Assembly (NCBI RefSeq): GCF_029910215.1
Contig: NZ_CP110395.1
Location: 2,108,001 to 2,172,000 of the forward strand
DNA length: 64,000 nucleotides
From: Paraburkholderia sp. D15
GTDB lineage: Bacteria; Pseudomonadota; Gammaproteobacteria; Burkholderiales; Burkholderiaceae
Direction: 5' to 3'
Shown here: piece after piece, positions 35,708 through 43,991 of the stretch
How positions within the stretch are numbered: the stretch's first letter is position 1
How the letters are laid out: every line of letters begins with the position of its first letter
The notes under the pieces: model-generated
What the model was told of the DNA's origin: nothing
The model's input: only the letters and a program-made list of their open reading frames with translations
Database searches by the model: none
Made by a program: the position numbers and the translations under genes

Positions 35708-36628
35708 TCAGGCTTTCGGCGTCTTCAACGCCCGCAGACGCCAGATGAGACTCGATGTGTCGAGGCGATGTCCGCCGAGCCCCTGCACATCGCCGTAAAA
35801 CTGATCGACGAGCGCGGTGACCGGCAGCGCCGCGCCGTTGCGTTTCGCTTCGTCGAGACAGATGCCGAGATCCTTGCGCATCCAGTCCACCGCGAAGCCG
35901 TAATCGAACTTGCCGTCGATCATCGTCTTGCCGCGGTTCTCCATTTGCCAGCTCGCCGCCGCGCCCTTGCCGATCACCTGCAGCACCCGCTCCATGTCGA
36001 GGCCCGCGAGTTCGCCGAAATGGATCGCCTCCGATAGCCCCTGCACCAGTCCCGCGACCGCGATCTGGTTGACCATCTTCGCGAGCTGCCCGGCGCCCGC
36101 CGGGCCGATCAGCGTGACGGCCGCCGCGTAATGCGCGAGCAGCGCGTTCACGCGCCCGAACACGTCGGCTTGGCCGCCGCACATGATGGTCAGCTTGCCG
36201 TTCTGCGCACCGGCCTGACCGCCGGACACGGGCGCGTCGATGAAATGCAGCCCCTGGCGTTCGGCCACCTGCGCGAGTTCGCGCGCGACGTTCGCCGACG
36301 CGGTGGTGTGATCGACGAACACCGCGCCTGCCGCCATCCCCGCAAACGCGCCGTGCTCGCCGAGCGCGATGCCGCGCAAATCGTCGTCATTGCCGACGCA
36401 GGCGAGGACCAGCTCGGCGCCGTTTGCCGCATCGCGCGGCGTGCGTGCGGCGCGGCCGCCGTGCCCGGCGACCCATTGGTCCGCTTTCGCCGTGGTGCGG
36501 TTGTAGACGGTCACGTCGAGGCCGGCTTTCGCGAGATGACCGGCCATCGGATAGCCCATCACGCCGAGGCCGAGGAAGGCGACGCGCTGGATCGCGGGAG
36601 GGGAGGATGGCGCGGCGGATGAGCTCAT
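35708..36628 (-). CDS. Beta-hydroxyacid dehydrogenase (GarR/MmsB family)
   Basis: A 306-residue NAD(P)-dependent beta-hydroxyacid dehydrogenase. The dinucleotide motif VAFLGLGVMGYPMAGHLAKAGL, the substrate loop DAPVSGGQAGAQNGKLTIM and the catalytic lysine helix GAGQLAKMVNQ are intact. It converges on sauU. Family members include tartronate semialdehyde reductase, 3-hydroxyisobutyrate dehydrogenase and a sulfolactaldehyde reductase, so a sulfonate substrate is conceivable but not shown. Three GGTGAAGC repeats (36670-36693) lie upstream of its start. Confidence 0.87.
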   Translation of the reverse strand: MSSSAAPSSPPAIQRVAFLGLGVMGYPMAGHLAKAGLDVTVYNRTTAKADQWVAGHGGRAARTPRDAANGAELVLACVGNDDDLRGIALGEHGAFAGMAAGAVFVDHTTASANVARELAQVAERQGLHFIDAPVSGGQAGAQNGKLTIMCGGQADVFGRVNALLAHYAAAVTLIGPAGAGQLAKMVNQIAVAGLVQGLSEAIHFGELAGLDMERVLQVIGKGAAASWQMENRGKTMIDGKFDYGFAVDWMRKDLGICLDEAKRNGAALPVTALVDQFYGDVQGLGGHRLDTSSLIWRLRALKTPKA

Positions 36629-36892
36629 GGGGGTACTCCTTGTTCGGTTGGCGGATCAGGGGATGAGACGGTGAAGCGGTGAAGCGGTGAAGCGGAACGG
36701 GGCGAACATTATGGCAAGGATCGTCGCTGGCCGCGTGGCTGAGGGTGCCTGAAGGTACCTGAAGGTGCCGTCCGGGTCGTGCGGGCGGCGCTGCGATACC
36801 TGGCATAGCGGCGGCATAATGTCGGACGGGTTGATCGCAGGTTTCTCATCCGGTCACCACTCAGCCCACCATTCAGACGAAGGCGGCCGAAC

Positions 36893-37834
36893 ATGATCGG
36901 GCAATCACTCCGTGCGTTGCGTCGCAGCGCATTCGGCGCGCGAGGCGCGATGTTCGCGTCGGGCATCGGTGCGACGGTGGCTGTCGCACTCGTCGCCACG
37001 ACGATCCTCGCCGCGGCCGGCGCGCCGTCCGCATACGCGCAGACCACAAGCGCCGGCGCGGCCACTGCCAACCGCGCGCTGTCGACACCGCCGGCCACTT
37101 CACAGAGGACTTCGATGGCAACTGTCTTTGCACCCACTGGCACGCTGCGCGCGTCGATCAATCTCGGCAATCCCGTGCTGGCCAGTCTCGACCCGGTGAC
37201 GGGTCAACCGGTCGGCGTATCGGTCGATCTTGCGACCGAATTCGCGAAGCGCCTTGGCGTGCCGTTGCAGCTGGTGGCGGTGAAGTCGGCGGGGTTATCG
37301 GTCGACAACGTGAGCCAGAACAAGGCCGACATCGGTTTCTTCGCGGTCGATCCGAAACGCGGTGAGGAGATCGCGTTTACCGCGCCGTATGTGCTGATCG
37401 AAGGTTTCTATCTGGTGCGGGACGCGTCGCCGATCACCAGCAATGCGGAGGTCGATCGGCCGGGCGTGACGGTGGCGGTGGGCGAGGGCAGTGCGTACGA
37501 TTTGTTTCTGACGCGGGAGTTGCATCATGCGACGCTGGTGCGCACGCCGACTTCGCCGGCGGTCGTGCAGGGTTTTCTGGATCAGCATCTGGATGTGGCT
37601 GCGGGTGTGAAGCAGCAATTGGAAAAGGATGCTGCGCGTGCTGGTGGTTTGCGGTTGCTTGATCGGCGATTTATGGTGATCAGACAGGCTATGGGTGTGC
37701 CGAAGGCGCGGGGGGCGGACGCGGCGGCGTATCTGGCTGGTTTTGTCGAGGAGATGAAGGCGTCGGGGTTCGTGAAGGGGGCGCTGGTGCGGCATCATGT
37801 CGAGGGGGCTGCTGTGGCGGGGGAAGGTGATTAG
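36893..37834 (+). CDS. Stand-alone periplasmic substrate-binding protein (family 3)
   Basis: A 313-residue solute-binding protein with a long signal region (residues 1-49, ending PSAYAQ) followed by a short low-complexity linker. The binding fold shows LRASINLGNPVLASLD, GVSVDLATEFAKRLGVPLQLV and ADIGFFAVDPKRGEEIAFTAPYV. No permease or ATPase gene accompanies it, so it may be an orphan receptor for a transporter elsewhere. Its stop codon abuts the large inverted-repeat element. Codon use becomes less GC-rich toward the 3' end. Confidence 0.85.
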   Translation: MIGQSLRALRRSAFGARGAMFASGIGATVAVALVATTILAAAGAPSAYAQTTSAGAATANRALSTPPATSQRTSMATVFAPTGTLRASINLGNPVLASLDPVTGQPVGVSVDLATEFAKRLGVPLQLVAVKSAGLSVDNVSQNKADIGFFAVDPKRGEEIAFTAPYVLIEGFYLVRDASPITSNAEVDRPGVTVAVGEGSAYDLFLTRELHHATLVRTPTSPAVVQGFLDQHLDVAAGVKQQLEKDAARAGGLRLLDRRFMVIRQAMGVPKARGADAAAYLAGFVEEMKASGFVKGALVRHHVEGAAVAGEGD

Positions 37835-37934
37835 GGTTTTGGTTTTTTCTGATTTTTTCTGTTTTTTTCTGATTTTTTTGGCCTTTCCTTGCATTGTTAG
37901 TGGTCTATTAGCGTTGCCCCTGTGCGGGGCGGCA

Positions 37935-37966
37935 CTTACTCTCTTTGCCGCGGCAAAGAGAGTAAG
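37935..37966. repeat. Perfect 32-bp palindrome, copy 1
   Basis: A perfect palindrome whose half-site is CTTACTCTCTTTGCCG; it lies in the left arm of the large element. I recall very similar CTTACT...GCCGCGGC...AGTAAG palindromes as common in Burkholderia-type intergenic regions. Confidence 0.9.
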
Positions 37967-38387
37967 CAGAGAAAGCCGCTTCAACCCGCCAGCTCATAAG
38001 CGGGGCCGCCGCACAGCCACGGTAGTGGCCCATCTGGAATCCGTGCCCTCGCACTTTCCACGTTCGTGACAAGGCAGTCATGCTTCCGGCGGCGCTGCGC
38101 GCGCCCCCGGGTCCATCACACGCCGCCCTCCGATATTCGGGCGGCGGTGCTTTTCGCCCCCGTCTTTTTTTCAGCGCCTCGCCGAGGCGCAGCCGATGGC
38201 CCCCACCGCAAAGGAAGAACCCCTGGTTTGGGATGGCCGGGCTGGCGAGCGCGCAGCGCGAGACGGGATGGATGAGTGCTTTGTCACGAGCGGGGAGTGT
38301 GCGAGGTCACGGATTCCAGATGCACCACTGCCATGTGCGGACCACGGTGCCCACTTATGGGCTGGCGGTGTGAAGCGGCTTTCTCTG

Positions 38388-38419
38388 CTTACTCTCTTTG
38401 CCGCGGCAAAGAGAGTAAG
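38388..38419. repeat. Perfect 32-bp palindrome, copy 2
   Basis: The same 32-bp palindrome as at 37935, placed symmetrically in the right arm. Two identical palindromes inside inverted arms suggest duplication of a REP-like unit in opposite orientation. Confidence 0.9.
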
Positions 38420-38671
38420 TGCCGCCCCGCACAGGGGCAACGCTAATAGACCACTAACAATGCAAGGAAAGGCCAAAACAAAACCAGAAAAACAAGAAAA
38501 ACCAGAAAAACGAGAAAACCTAAACCCCACCGTGCAATCCGCCCCCCACACCCACCAAAACAGCAATTTCCACATAGCACTGCGCAATCCCCCCTAAGAA
38601 ATGCCCCACCAACCATCGCTATGCTCCTGGCTCGGCTTTATCAAATCGTCGCGTTTTTTACGAGGAGATAT

Positions 38672-39583
38672 ATGGTTGTTCTATTCGAGCACGATGAACT
38701 GGACGCAGCACCGCGTCTTCAGAACACCGCGCCGCCCGCATCGACAGGCCAGTGCCATGGAACCTTCGGCGAGCTGATGCAAGGTGTCCTGCCGGACGAC
38801 CGGCACATTCTCGTCACGTTGCCAGTCAACCTGAAAAGCGTGATCGAGTTCAGCGCCGCGCACGGCGAGCGCGTCGCCGCCACCGTCAGCCGCAAAACCA
38901 AAGCGTGCCGCGCCGTCGAAGACTATCTACGCATCGCCGATCTGCCGCCCGGCGGCTTGCTTAATTTCCGTTCGACCTTCCCGGTCGGCAAAGGCCTCGC
39001 CAGTTCGTCCGCCGACATGGTCGCGGCGATCCGCGCGGCCGCCCGCTACCACGGCCATACGCCCGCGCCGGAAACCATCGAGTCCGTGCTGCGCCACATC
39101 GAACCCACCGACGGCGTGATGTACGACGGCGTGGTCTCGTTCTTCCACCGCGAAGTGAAGCTCGACGAACAGCTCGGCGCCACGCCCGCGCTCGCGATCG
39201 TGTCGGCCGACCGCGGCGGCGAATGCGACACCGTCGAATTCAACCGCCGCAAGCGCGACATGCCCGACGCGGTGCGCCACGAATACCGCGACATGCTGGC
39301 CGGCATGAAGGAAGCCTTGCGCGCAACCGATCTGCGCACCCTCGGCGCGATCGCCACGCGCAGTTGCGACCTGTCGCAGGCGTTCAATCCGCATCCGCAT
39401 ATCGGCCTGATGCGCGAACTGCGCGCCGAGACCGACGCGCTCGGCCTCGTGGCGACGCATTCCGGCACCTGCATCGGCCTGCTGTACGACGCCGCCGACC
39501 ACGAACGCGTCGCGAAGACCGCGCACGTGCAGGCCGCCCTGCACGCGCAACGAATCGAATCGAGTCAATACACGACGGTATAG
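38672..39583 (+). CDS. GHMP-family small-molecule kinase (PduX/threonine-kinase-like)
   Basis: A 303-residue GHMP kinase. The N-terminal GQCHGTFGELMQGVLPDDRHILVTLPV and the phosphate-binding loop FPVGKGLASSSADM define the family; the C-terminal end has a THSGTCIGLLYD block. The closest known relatives phosphorylate the hydroxyl of L-threonine or homoserine. I chose ATG 38672 because GAGGAG lies just before it; an upstream ATG has no such site. First gene of a tight five-gene series ending with a LysE exporter, it probably makes an O-phospho amino acid for the following PLP enzyme. Confidence 0.8.
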   Translation: MVVLFEHDELDAAPRLQNTAPPASTGQCHGTFGELMQGVLPDDRHILVTLPVNLKSVIEFSAAHGERVAATVSRKTKACRAVEDYLRIADLPPGGLLNFRSTFPVGKGLASSSADMVAAIRAAARYHGHTPAPETIESVLRHIEPTDGVMYDGVVSFFHREVKLDEQLGATPALAIVSADRGGECDTVEFNRRKRDMPDAVRHEYRDMLAGMKEALRATDLRTLGAIATRSCDLSQAFNPHPHIGLMRELRAETDALGLVATHSGTCIGLLYDAADHERVAKTAHVQAALHAQRIESSQYTTV

Positions 39584-39591
39584 GAATCCCG

Positions 39592-40596
39592 ATGCTCAGA
39601 TATGAATCCTCGCTCGACGCCATGCGCGACGCGACGCTGTTTCCGCTTGGCGGCGCGCTGCACATGCTGTCGTTCAAGGCGATGAAGATCGTGCCCGCGA
39701 ACTACATCATCAAGAAGGCGATCACGCGCGGCGATCTCAAGCCGGGTGGCACGGTGGTCGAGACCTCGAGCGGCAATTTCGCGCTCGGCATGGCGATCGT
39801 CTGCAACCGGTTGAAGCATCCGTTCGTCGCGATCGGCGATCCCGCGATCGAGCCGGCGTACAAACGGCAACTCGAAATGCTGGGCGGCCGGGTCGAGATC
39901 ATCACCGACAAGAAGGGCAGCCAGGGCTATCAGAAAGCGCGTCTCGACCGTCTGCACGAAATTCTCTCGGACGAACCGGGCTCGTTCTGGTGCCGCCAGT
40001 ACGACAACGAAGACAACGCCAACGCCTATGCGGAAATCAGCCGCGAATTGCGCGCGGCAGTGGGCGAGCGGCTGGTGCTGGTCGCGCCGGTCGGCTCGGG
40101 CGGATCGAGCTGCGGGATCGCCGGCGCGCTGCGCGCGGCGGGCGTGGCGTGCACGCTGGTCGGCGTGGATACCTTCAACAGCATCCTGTTCGGCCAGCCG
40201 GACGGCCCGCGCAAGCTGCGCGGCCTCGGCAACACGGTGATGCCGAAGAACCTCCGGCAGACGCTGTTCGACGACGTCCACTGGGTCAGCTCGGATTTCG
40301 CCGAGCACTTCACGCGCCGGCTGTATGCGGCGAACGGCCATTTCCGCGGACCCACCACCGGCGCGGCCTTCGCGGTCGCGCGTTTCGCCGCCGAACGTTA
40401 CGCGGAGTCGCCCGTGGTGTTCCTGAGCCCGGACGACGGCTCGCGCTACGCCGACACGACCTTCGCCGCCGATCCGCCGAACGCCGCCTACGACAGTCTC
40501 GCGCCACAACGGATCACGCAGCCCACCGGCTATGCGCCCGGCAGCGACTGGGCGTGGATGAACTGGCAACGCGCCGATATCCAACAATTCCGTTAA
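39592..40596 (+). CDS. PLP-dependent cysteine synthase-like enzyme
   Basis: A 334-residue fold-type II PLP enzyme. Alignment by eye to O-acetylserine sulfhydrylase puts the Schiff-base lysine at Lys32 (SFKAMKIVPANYI), the substrate loop at ETSSGNFALGMA and the phosphate cup at GSGGSSCGIAG. The usual Asp-Arg after the lysine is replaced by Ile-Val, suggesting an acceptor or leaving group other than in sulfur assimilation. The C-terminal 60 residues (DDGSRYADTTF...) are family-like. It lies 8 bases after the kinase gene and 3 bases before the fusion gene. Likely job: beta- or gamma-replacement on a phosphorylated amino acid. Confidence 0.8.
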   Translation: MLRYESSLDAMRDATLFPLGGALHMLSFKAMKIVPANYIIKKAITRGDLKPGGTVVETSSGNFALGMAIVCNRLKHPFVAIGDPAIEPAYKRQLEMLGGRVEIITDKKGSQGYQKARLDRLHEILSDEPGSFWCRQYDNEDNANAYAEISRELRAAVGERLVLVAPVGSGGSSCGIAGALRAAGVACTLVGVDTFNSILFGQPDGPRKLRGLGNTVMPKNLRQTLFDDVHWVSSDFAEHFTRRLYAANGHFRGPTTGAAFAVARFAAERYAESPVVFLSPDDGSRYADTTFAADPPNAAYDSLAPQRITQPTGYAPGSDWAWMNWQRADIQQFR

Positions 40597-40599
40597 TCC

Positions 40600-43173
40600 A
40601 TGTCGATCGTCTACGTCGAATCCAATACCACGGGGTTCGGACACCGGCTGCTGGAGGTGTCCTGCCTGTACGACAGCGTCTATTTTCTGGTGCGCGACCC
40701 GGCGCGCTACGCGTTCATCGAGCGCCTGCCGGCCGCGGTGACGGTAGTCGAATGCGATACGCAGTCGCTCGATGCGCTGCGCCGCGCGTGCGCGGCGATC
40801 CCGGCGATCCGCTACATCGTGTCCACCAGCGACGCGTTCATCGACATCGCCGCGCGTCTGTCCGACGAACTCGATCTGCCGACCAATCCGGCTTCGGCAA
40901 TCGCGTTGTGCCGCGACAAGCTGCGCCTGCAGGACGTGCTGCGCGACAGCGGCGTCGCGTATCCGCTCACCACGACGGTGCGCTCGGCCGAGGCCGTCGC
41001 GCGGCTCGCGTTCCCGGTGATCGTCAAGCCGCGCCAGGGCACGGGCAGCATCGGCGTGCGCCTGATCGAGAATGCGCAGGCGTTTCCACGCGACTTCGAC
41101 GGCGATCTGATCTGCCAGCGCTTCATCCCCGGCACCGAGTTCTCGGTCGAATCGTTTAGCGACGCCGATGGCCACCAGGTGCTCGGCATCACGCGCAAGT
41201 TCGTCACCAAGCCGCCGCACTTCCTCGAACTCGCGCACGTGTTCCCGGCCGACCTCGACGCCGCCGTGCACGCGCGGATCGTCGACACGGTGCGCCGCGC
41301 GCTCGACGCGGTCGGCTACAGCTTCGGCCCCGCGCACACCGAGGTGAAGGTGCACGACGGCGCGGTATCGATCATCGAAATCAACGCGCGGCTAGCGGGC
41401 GGCATGATTCCGACGCTGCTGGAGCGCTCGTACGGCTGGTCGATGGCCGATCTGTACGTGCGCAGCTATCTGGCCGGGCGCAGCCAGTTCGTCGTGCCGA
41501 CGCCGGCGCTCTACAGCTCGGTCGCGTTCGTGGTGCCGGAAGTCGGCCGCCGCTATCTCGGCGTGGATTTCCCGCGCGATTGCGTCGAGTCGGGTCTGTT
41601 TCGCAGCGACGGCGTGAACGCGGGCAAGTTCGACTTCTCCGACCGCGCCGGCTACGTGATCGCGGTGGGCCGCAGCGCGGCGTCCGCGTTGCGCCAGAGC
41701 CTGTCGTTGCGGATGCGCTCGACGGTGCTGTACGACGACCGCCGCGAGCCGCCGCCCGACGCGGCGATGCTGCACGACATCGTGTATCGCAAATCCGCGC
41801 CGGCCTTCGGCGCGCTCACCGATACGCTGCTGACCATCGAAAAAGCCCATCTGACGATGCTGCGCCGGCAAGGCGTGCTGAGCGCCGCGCAATTCGACGC
41901 GCTGAAGGAAGCCGTGCTCGCGCTGGAAGCCGAGCCGGCGCTGCTGCGCGAACACGTGTCGGGCCGCGGCGACTATTTCGACTACGAGCACTACGTGATC
42001 GAGCGCTGCGGACGCGACACCGGCGGGATGATCCAGGCGGCCCGCTCGCGCAACGACATCAACAGCACGCATCTGCTGCTGACCATGCGCGAGGCGTTGT
42101 CCCGCGTCACCGCGCGCGGCGTCGAACTCGCCGAGGTGTTCGCGCGCCGCGCCGACGAAACCGCCGACGTGCTGCTGCCCATCTACAGCCAGTACCAGAC
42201 GGCGATGCCGGGCAGCGCCGGCCACTATCTGGCCGCGCAAGGGCAGATCGTGCTCGACACGCTCGACGCGCTCGCGGCGCTGCACGACGGCCTGACCGTG
42301 TCGCCGCTCGGCGCCTGCGCGGGCGCGGGCACGACCTTCGTCACCGACACGCACGAAACCGCCGGTCTGCTCGGTTTCGCGAGCGGCCCGACCAACTCGC
42401 TGCGCGCGATCAGCGACAAGAATCCCGCGCTGCGTTGCGTGTATCTGCTGACCGAACTGAGCGGCACGCTGAACCGCATCGCCAGCGACCTGCAACTGTG
42501 GACCATGCGCGAACTCGCGCTGGTCGCGCTGCCCGATGCGATGTACGGCGGCTCGTCGAACATGCCGCAAAAGCGCAACCCGTACCTGCTCGAATGGCTG
42601 CGCCTGGGCCACGAGCGCAACGCCGCGCGGCTGGCGGCGACGCTGTCGTCGCTGTCGCATCTGCCCACCGGCAACTCGTATCAGGCGAGCCGCACGGCGC
42701 TCGAAGCGGTGGTCGAGTCGACCGTGCAACTGGTCGACATGCTGAACGTGACGATCCATGCGATCGACGGCGCGCGTTTCGATGCCGGCGCGGCCTGCTG
42801 CGCGCTGGAGGCGGGCAACGGTTGCGCGACGCTCGCGGCGGAGCTGCTGGTGCAGCGGCACGCGGCCTCGTTCCGCGACGCGCACGCGCTGGTCGGCCGC
42901 GCATTGACGCCGCCCTCGACGTCGACGGAAGAACGCACCGCCGCCGATAACAGCGCGCGCGCCTTGCTCGCCCGCATCAACGACGAACTCGCCGACGGCC
43001 GGGTGTTCGACCGCCTGAGCGGCGGCGCCGGGCCGGCGACGGAGAACACCCGCGCGGCGGCGAAGGTGCTCGCGGCGCAGACGCGCGACGCGCGGCGCCG
43101 CCATCTGGCGCGCGAGGTTCGCGCCGCCGCGCTCGCACGCGATCTCGACCGACGTTTCCGGAGAACCCATTGA
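40600..43173 (+). CDS. ATP-grasp ligase fused to argininosuccinate-lyase-like domain
   Basis: An 857-residue two-domain enzyme. The first half (about 1-400) is an ATP-grasp ligase: FPVIVKPRQGTGSIGVRLI, CQRFIPGTEFSVESF and the metal site IIEINARLAGG. The second half (about 405-857) is a fumarase/argininosuccinate-lyase fold: AARSRNDINSTHLLL (Arg482-Asp486) and the signature GGSSNMPQKRNP from residue 650. The conserved Tyr-Thr-His-Leu-Gln of argininosuccinate lyase reads YSQYQ here, with Gln531 for the histidine. Such a fusion could ligate an aspartate-like amine to an acid and then release fumarate, transferring nitrogen. Central enzyme of the cluster; the reaction is inferred. Confidence 0.85.
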   Translation: MSIVYVESNTTGFGHRLLEVSCLYDSVYFLVRDPARYAFIERLPAAVTVVECDTQSLDALRRACAAIPAIRYIVSTSDAFIDIAARLSDELDLPTNPASAIALCRDKLRLQDVLRDSGVAYPLTTTVRSAEAVARLAFPVIVKPRQGTGSIGVRLIENAQAFPRDFDGDLICQRFIPGTEFSVESFSDADGHQVLGITRKFVTKPPHFLELAHVFPADLDAAVHARIVDTVRRALDAVGYSFGPAHTEVKVHDGAVSIIEINARLAGGMIPTLLERSYGWSMADLYVRSYLAGRSQFVVPTPALYSSVAFVVPEVGRRYLGVDFPRDCVESGLFRSDGVNAGKFDFSDRAGYVIAVGRSAASALRQSLSLRMRSTVLYDDRREPPPDAAMLHDIVYRKSAPAFGALTDTLLTIEKAHLTMLRRQGVLSAAQFDALKEAVLALEAEPALLREHVSGRGDYFDYEHYVIERCGRDTGGMIQAARSRNDINSTHLLLTMREALSRVTARGVELAEVFARRADETADVLLPIYSQYQTAMPGSAGHYLAAQGQIVLDTLDALAALHDGLTVSPLGACAGAGTTFVTDTHETAGLLGFASGPTNSLRAISDKNPALRCVYLLTELSGTLNRIASDLQLWTMRELALVALPDAMYGGSSNMPQKRNPYLLEWLRLGHERNAARLAATLSSLSHLPTGNSYQASRTALEAVVESTVQLVDMLNVTIHAIDGARFDAGAACCALEAGNGCATLAAELLVQRHAASFRDAHALVGRALTPPSTSTEERTAADNSARALLARINDELADGRVFDRLSGGAGPATENTRAAAKVLAAQTRDARRRHLAREVRAAALARDLDRRFRRTH

Positions 43174-43991
43174 TGGCCGACATCACCCTGCTTTGCGCGG
43201 ACGGCCCGCACCATCTGTATCTGGCCGCCGAAATCCTGAAGGCCTTCGGCAAGGTTCGGGTCATCGTCGAACCCGGTCATGCGCAGGCGTCGCGTCTGCG
43301 GCGTAACGGGCACTATCGCGCGTACGGCTGGACGCTGTACCACGCATGGCGGCGCCGGCTGTTCGGCTACGACCGGTATCGCAGCTGGTATTTCTCTCGC
43401 ACCGAGGCGCCCGCCAGTTGGGACGCGCTGCGCGCGGACCCGCGGGTGCGCTACGTCGAAACGCCGTGGATCAACGACGAACGCGTGCTCGACGCGCTGC
43501 GCGAGAACCCGTCCGACGCGTATCTGGTGATGGGCACCAAGAAGATCGGCCCGGCCGTGCTCGCGTTGATTCCGCCGGATCGCATCCTGAATATTCACGG
43601 CGGTCATCTGCCGCATTACAAAGGCAATCACTGCTTTTTCTTCGCGCTGCATCACGGCGACCTCGACAAGCTGAGCACGACGGTTCATCGTGTGGCGTCC
43701 GGTCTCGACACCGGGGCGATCGTTTCGCATCACACGGTGCGCTTCCAGCCCGGCGACACCTCCGAAACGCTGTATTCGCGCGCCGAAAAACGCGCGATCG
43801 ACAACCTGGTCGCGCGTCTCAAACGCGATCCGGACATCGCGCGCTGGGACAGCGAACCGCAGGCGCACACCGGCGCCACCTACCGGATGCGCGACCGCGG
43901 CCCGCTGGTCGAGATCGCCCATCGCGTGGCGCTGTGGCGGCGCAAGCGCGCCGCGGCGGCCCCGGGCCGGGAAGGGAAGCAGGCGCAATGA
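43173..43991 (+). CDS. Formyltransferase-family enzyme
   Basis: A 272-residue protein with the 10-formyltetrahydrofolate transferase fold. The catalytic asparagine and histidine stand in NIHGGHLPHYKGNH, and the aspartate in SGLDTGAIVSHHTV, matching methionyl-tRNA formyltransferase and its relatives. It lacks the C-terminal tRNA-binding domain and should act on a small amine. The ATG at 43173 overlaps the previous stop as TGATG. Together with the downstream exporter it suggests that the product carries an N-formyl group. Confidence 0.82.
   Translation: MADITLLCADGPHHLYLAAEILKAFGKVRVIVEPGHAQASRLRRNGHYRAYGWTLYHAWRRRLFGYDRYRSWYFSRTEAPASWDALRADPRVRYVETPWINDERVLDALRENPSDAYLVMGTKKIGPAVLALIPPDRILNIHGGHLPHYKGNHCFFFALHHGDLDKLSTTVHRVASGLDTGAIVSHHTVRFQPGDTSETLYSRAEKRAIDNLVARLKRDPDIARWDSEPQAHTGATYRMRDRGPLVEIAHRVALWRRKRAAAAPGREGKQAQ

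Larger units (their letters stand above)
37835..38520. repeat. Large inverted-repeat element (REP-doublet/MITE-like)
   Basis: Two arms of about 200 bases face each other (roughly 37877-38075 and 38278-38478). The outer 100 or so bases of each arm are almost identical, and the inner parts diverge to about 80%. Outside the arms are complementary tracts: T-rich at 37835-37880 and A-rich at 38472-38520. The central 200 bases contain two further small hairpins (around 38120-38150 and 38170-38190). There is no transposase gene. It fills the gap between a binding-protein gene and the biosynthetic cluster and would form a giant cruciform or bidirectional terminator in RNA. Confidence 0.85.

Noticed and set aside
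37797..38597. Several short open frames inside the large inverted repeat
   Set aside because: They read through the palindromes on both strands with near-identical peptides from each arm, as expected for a non-coding inverted repeat.
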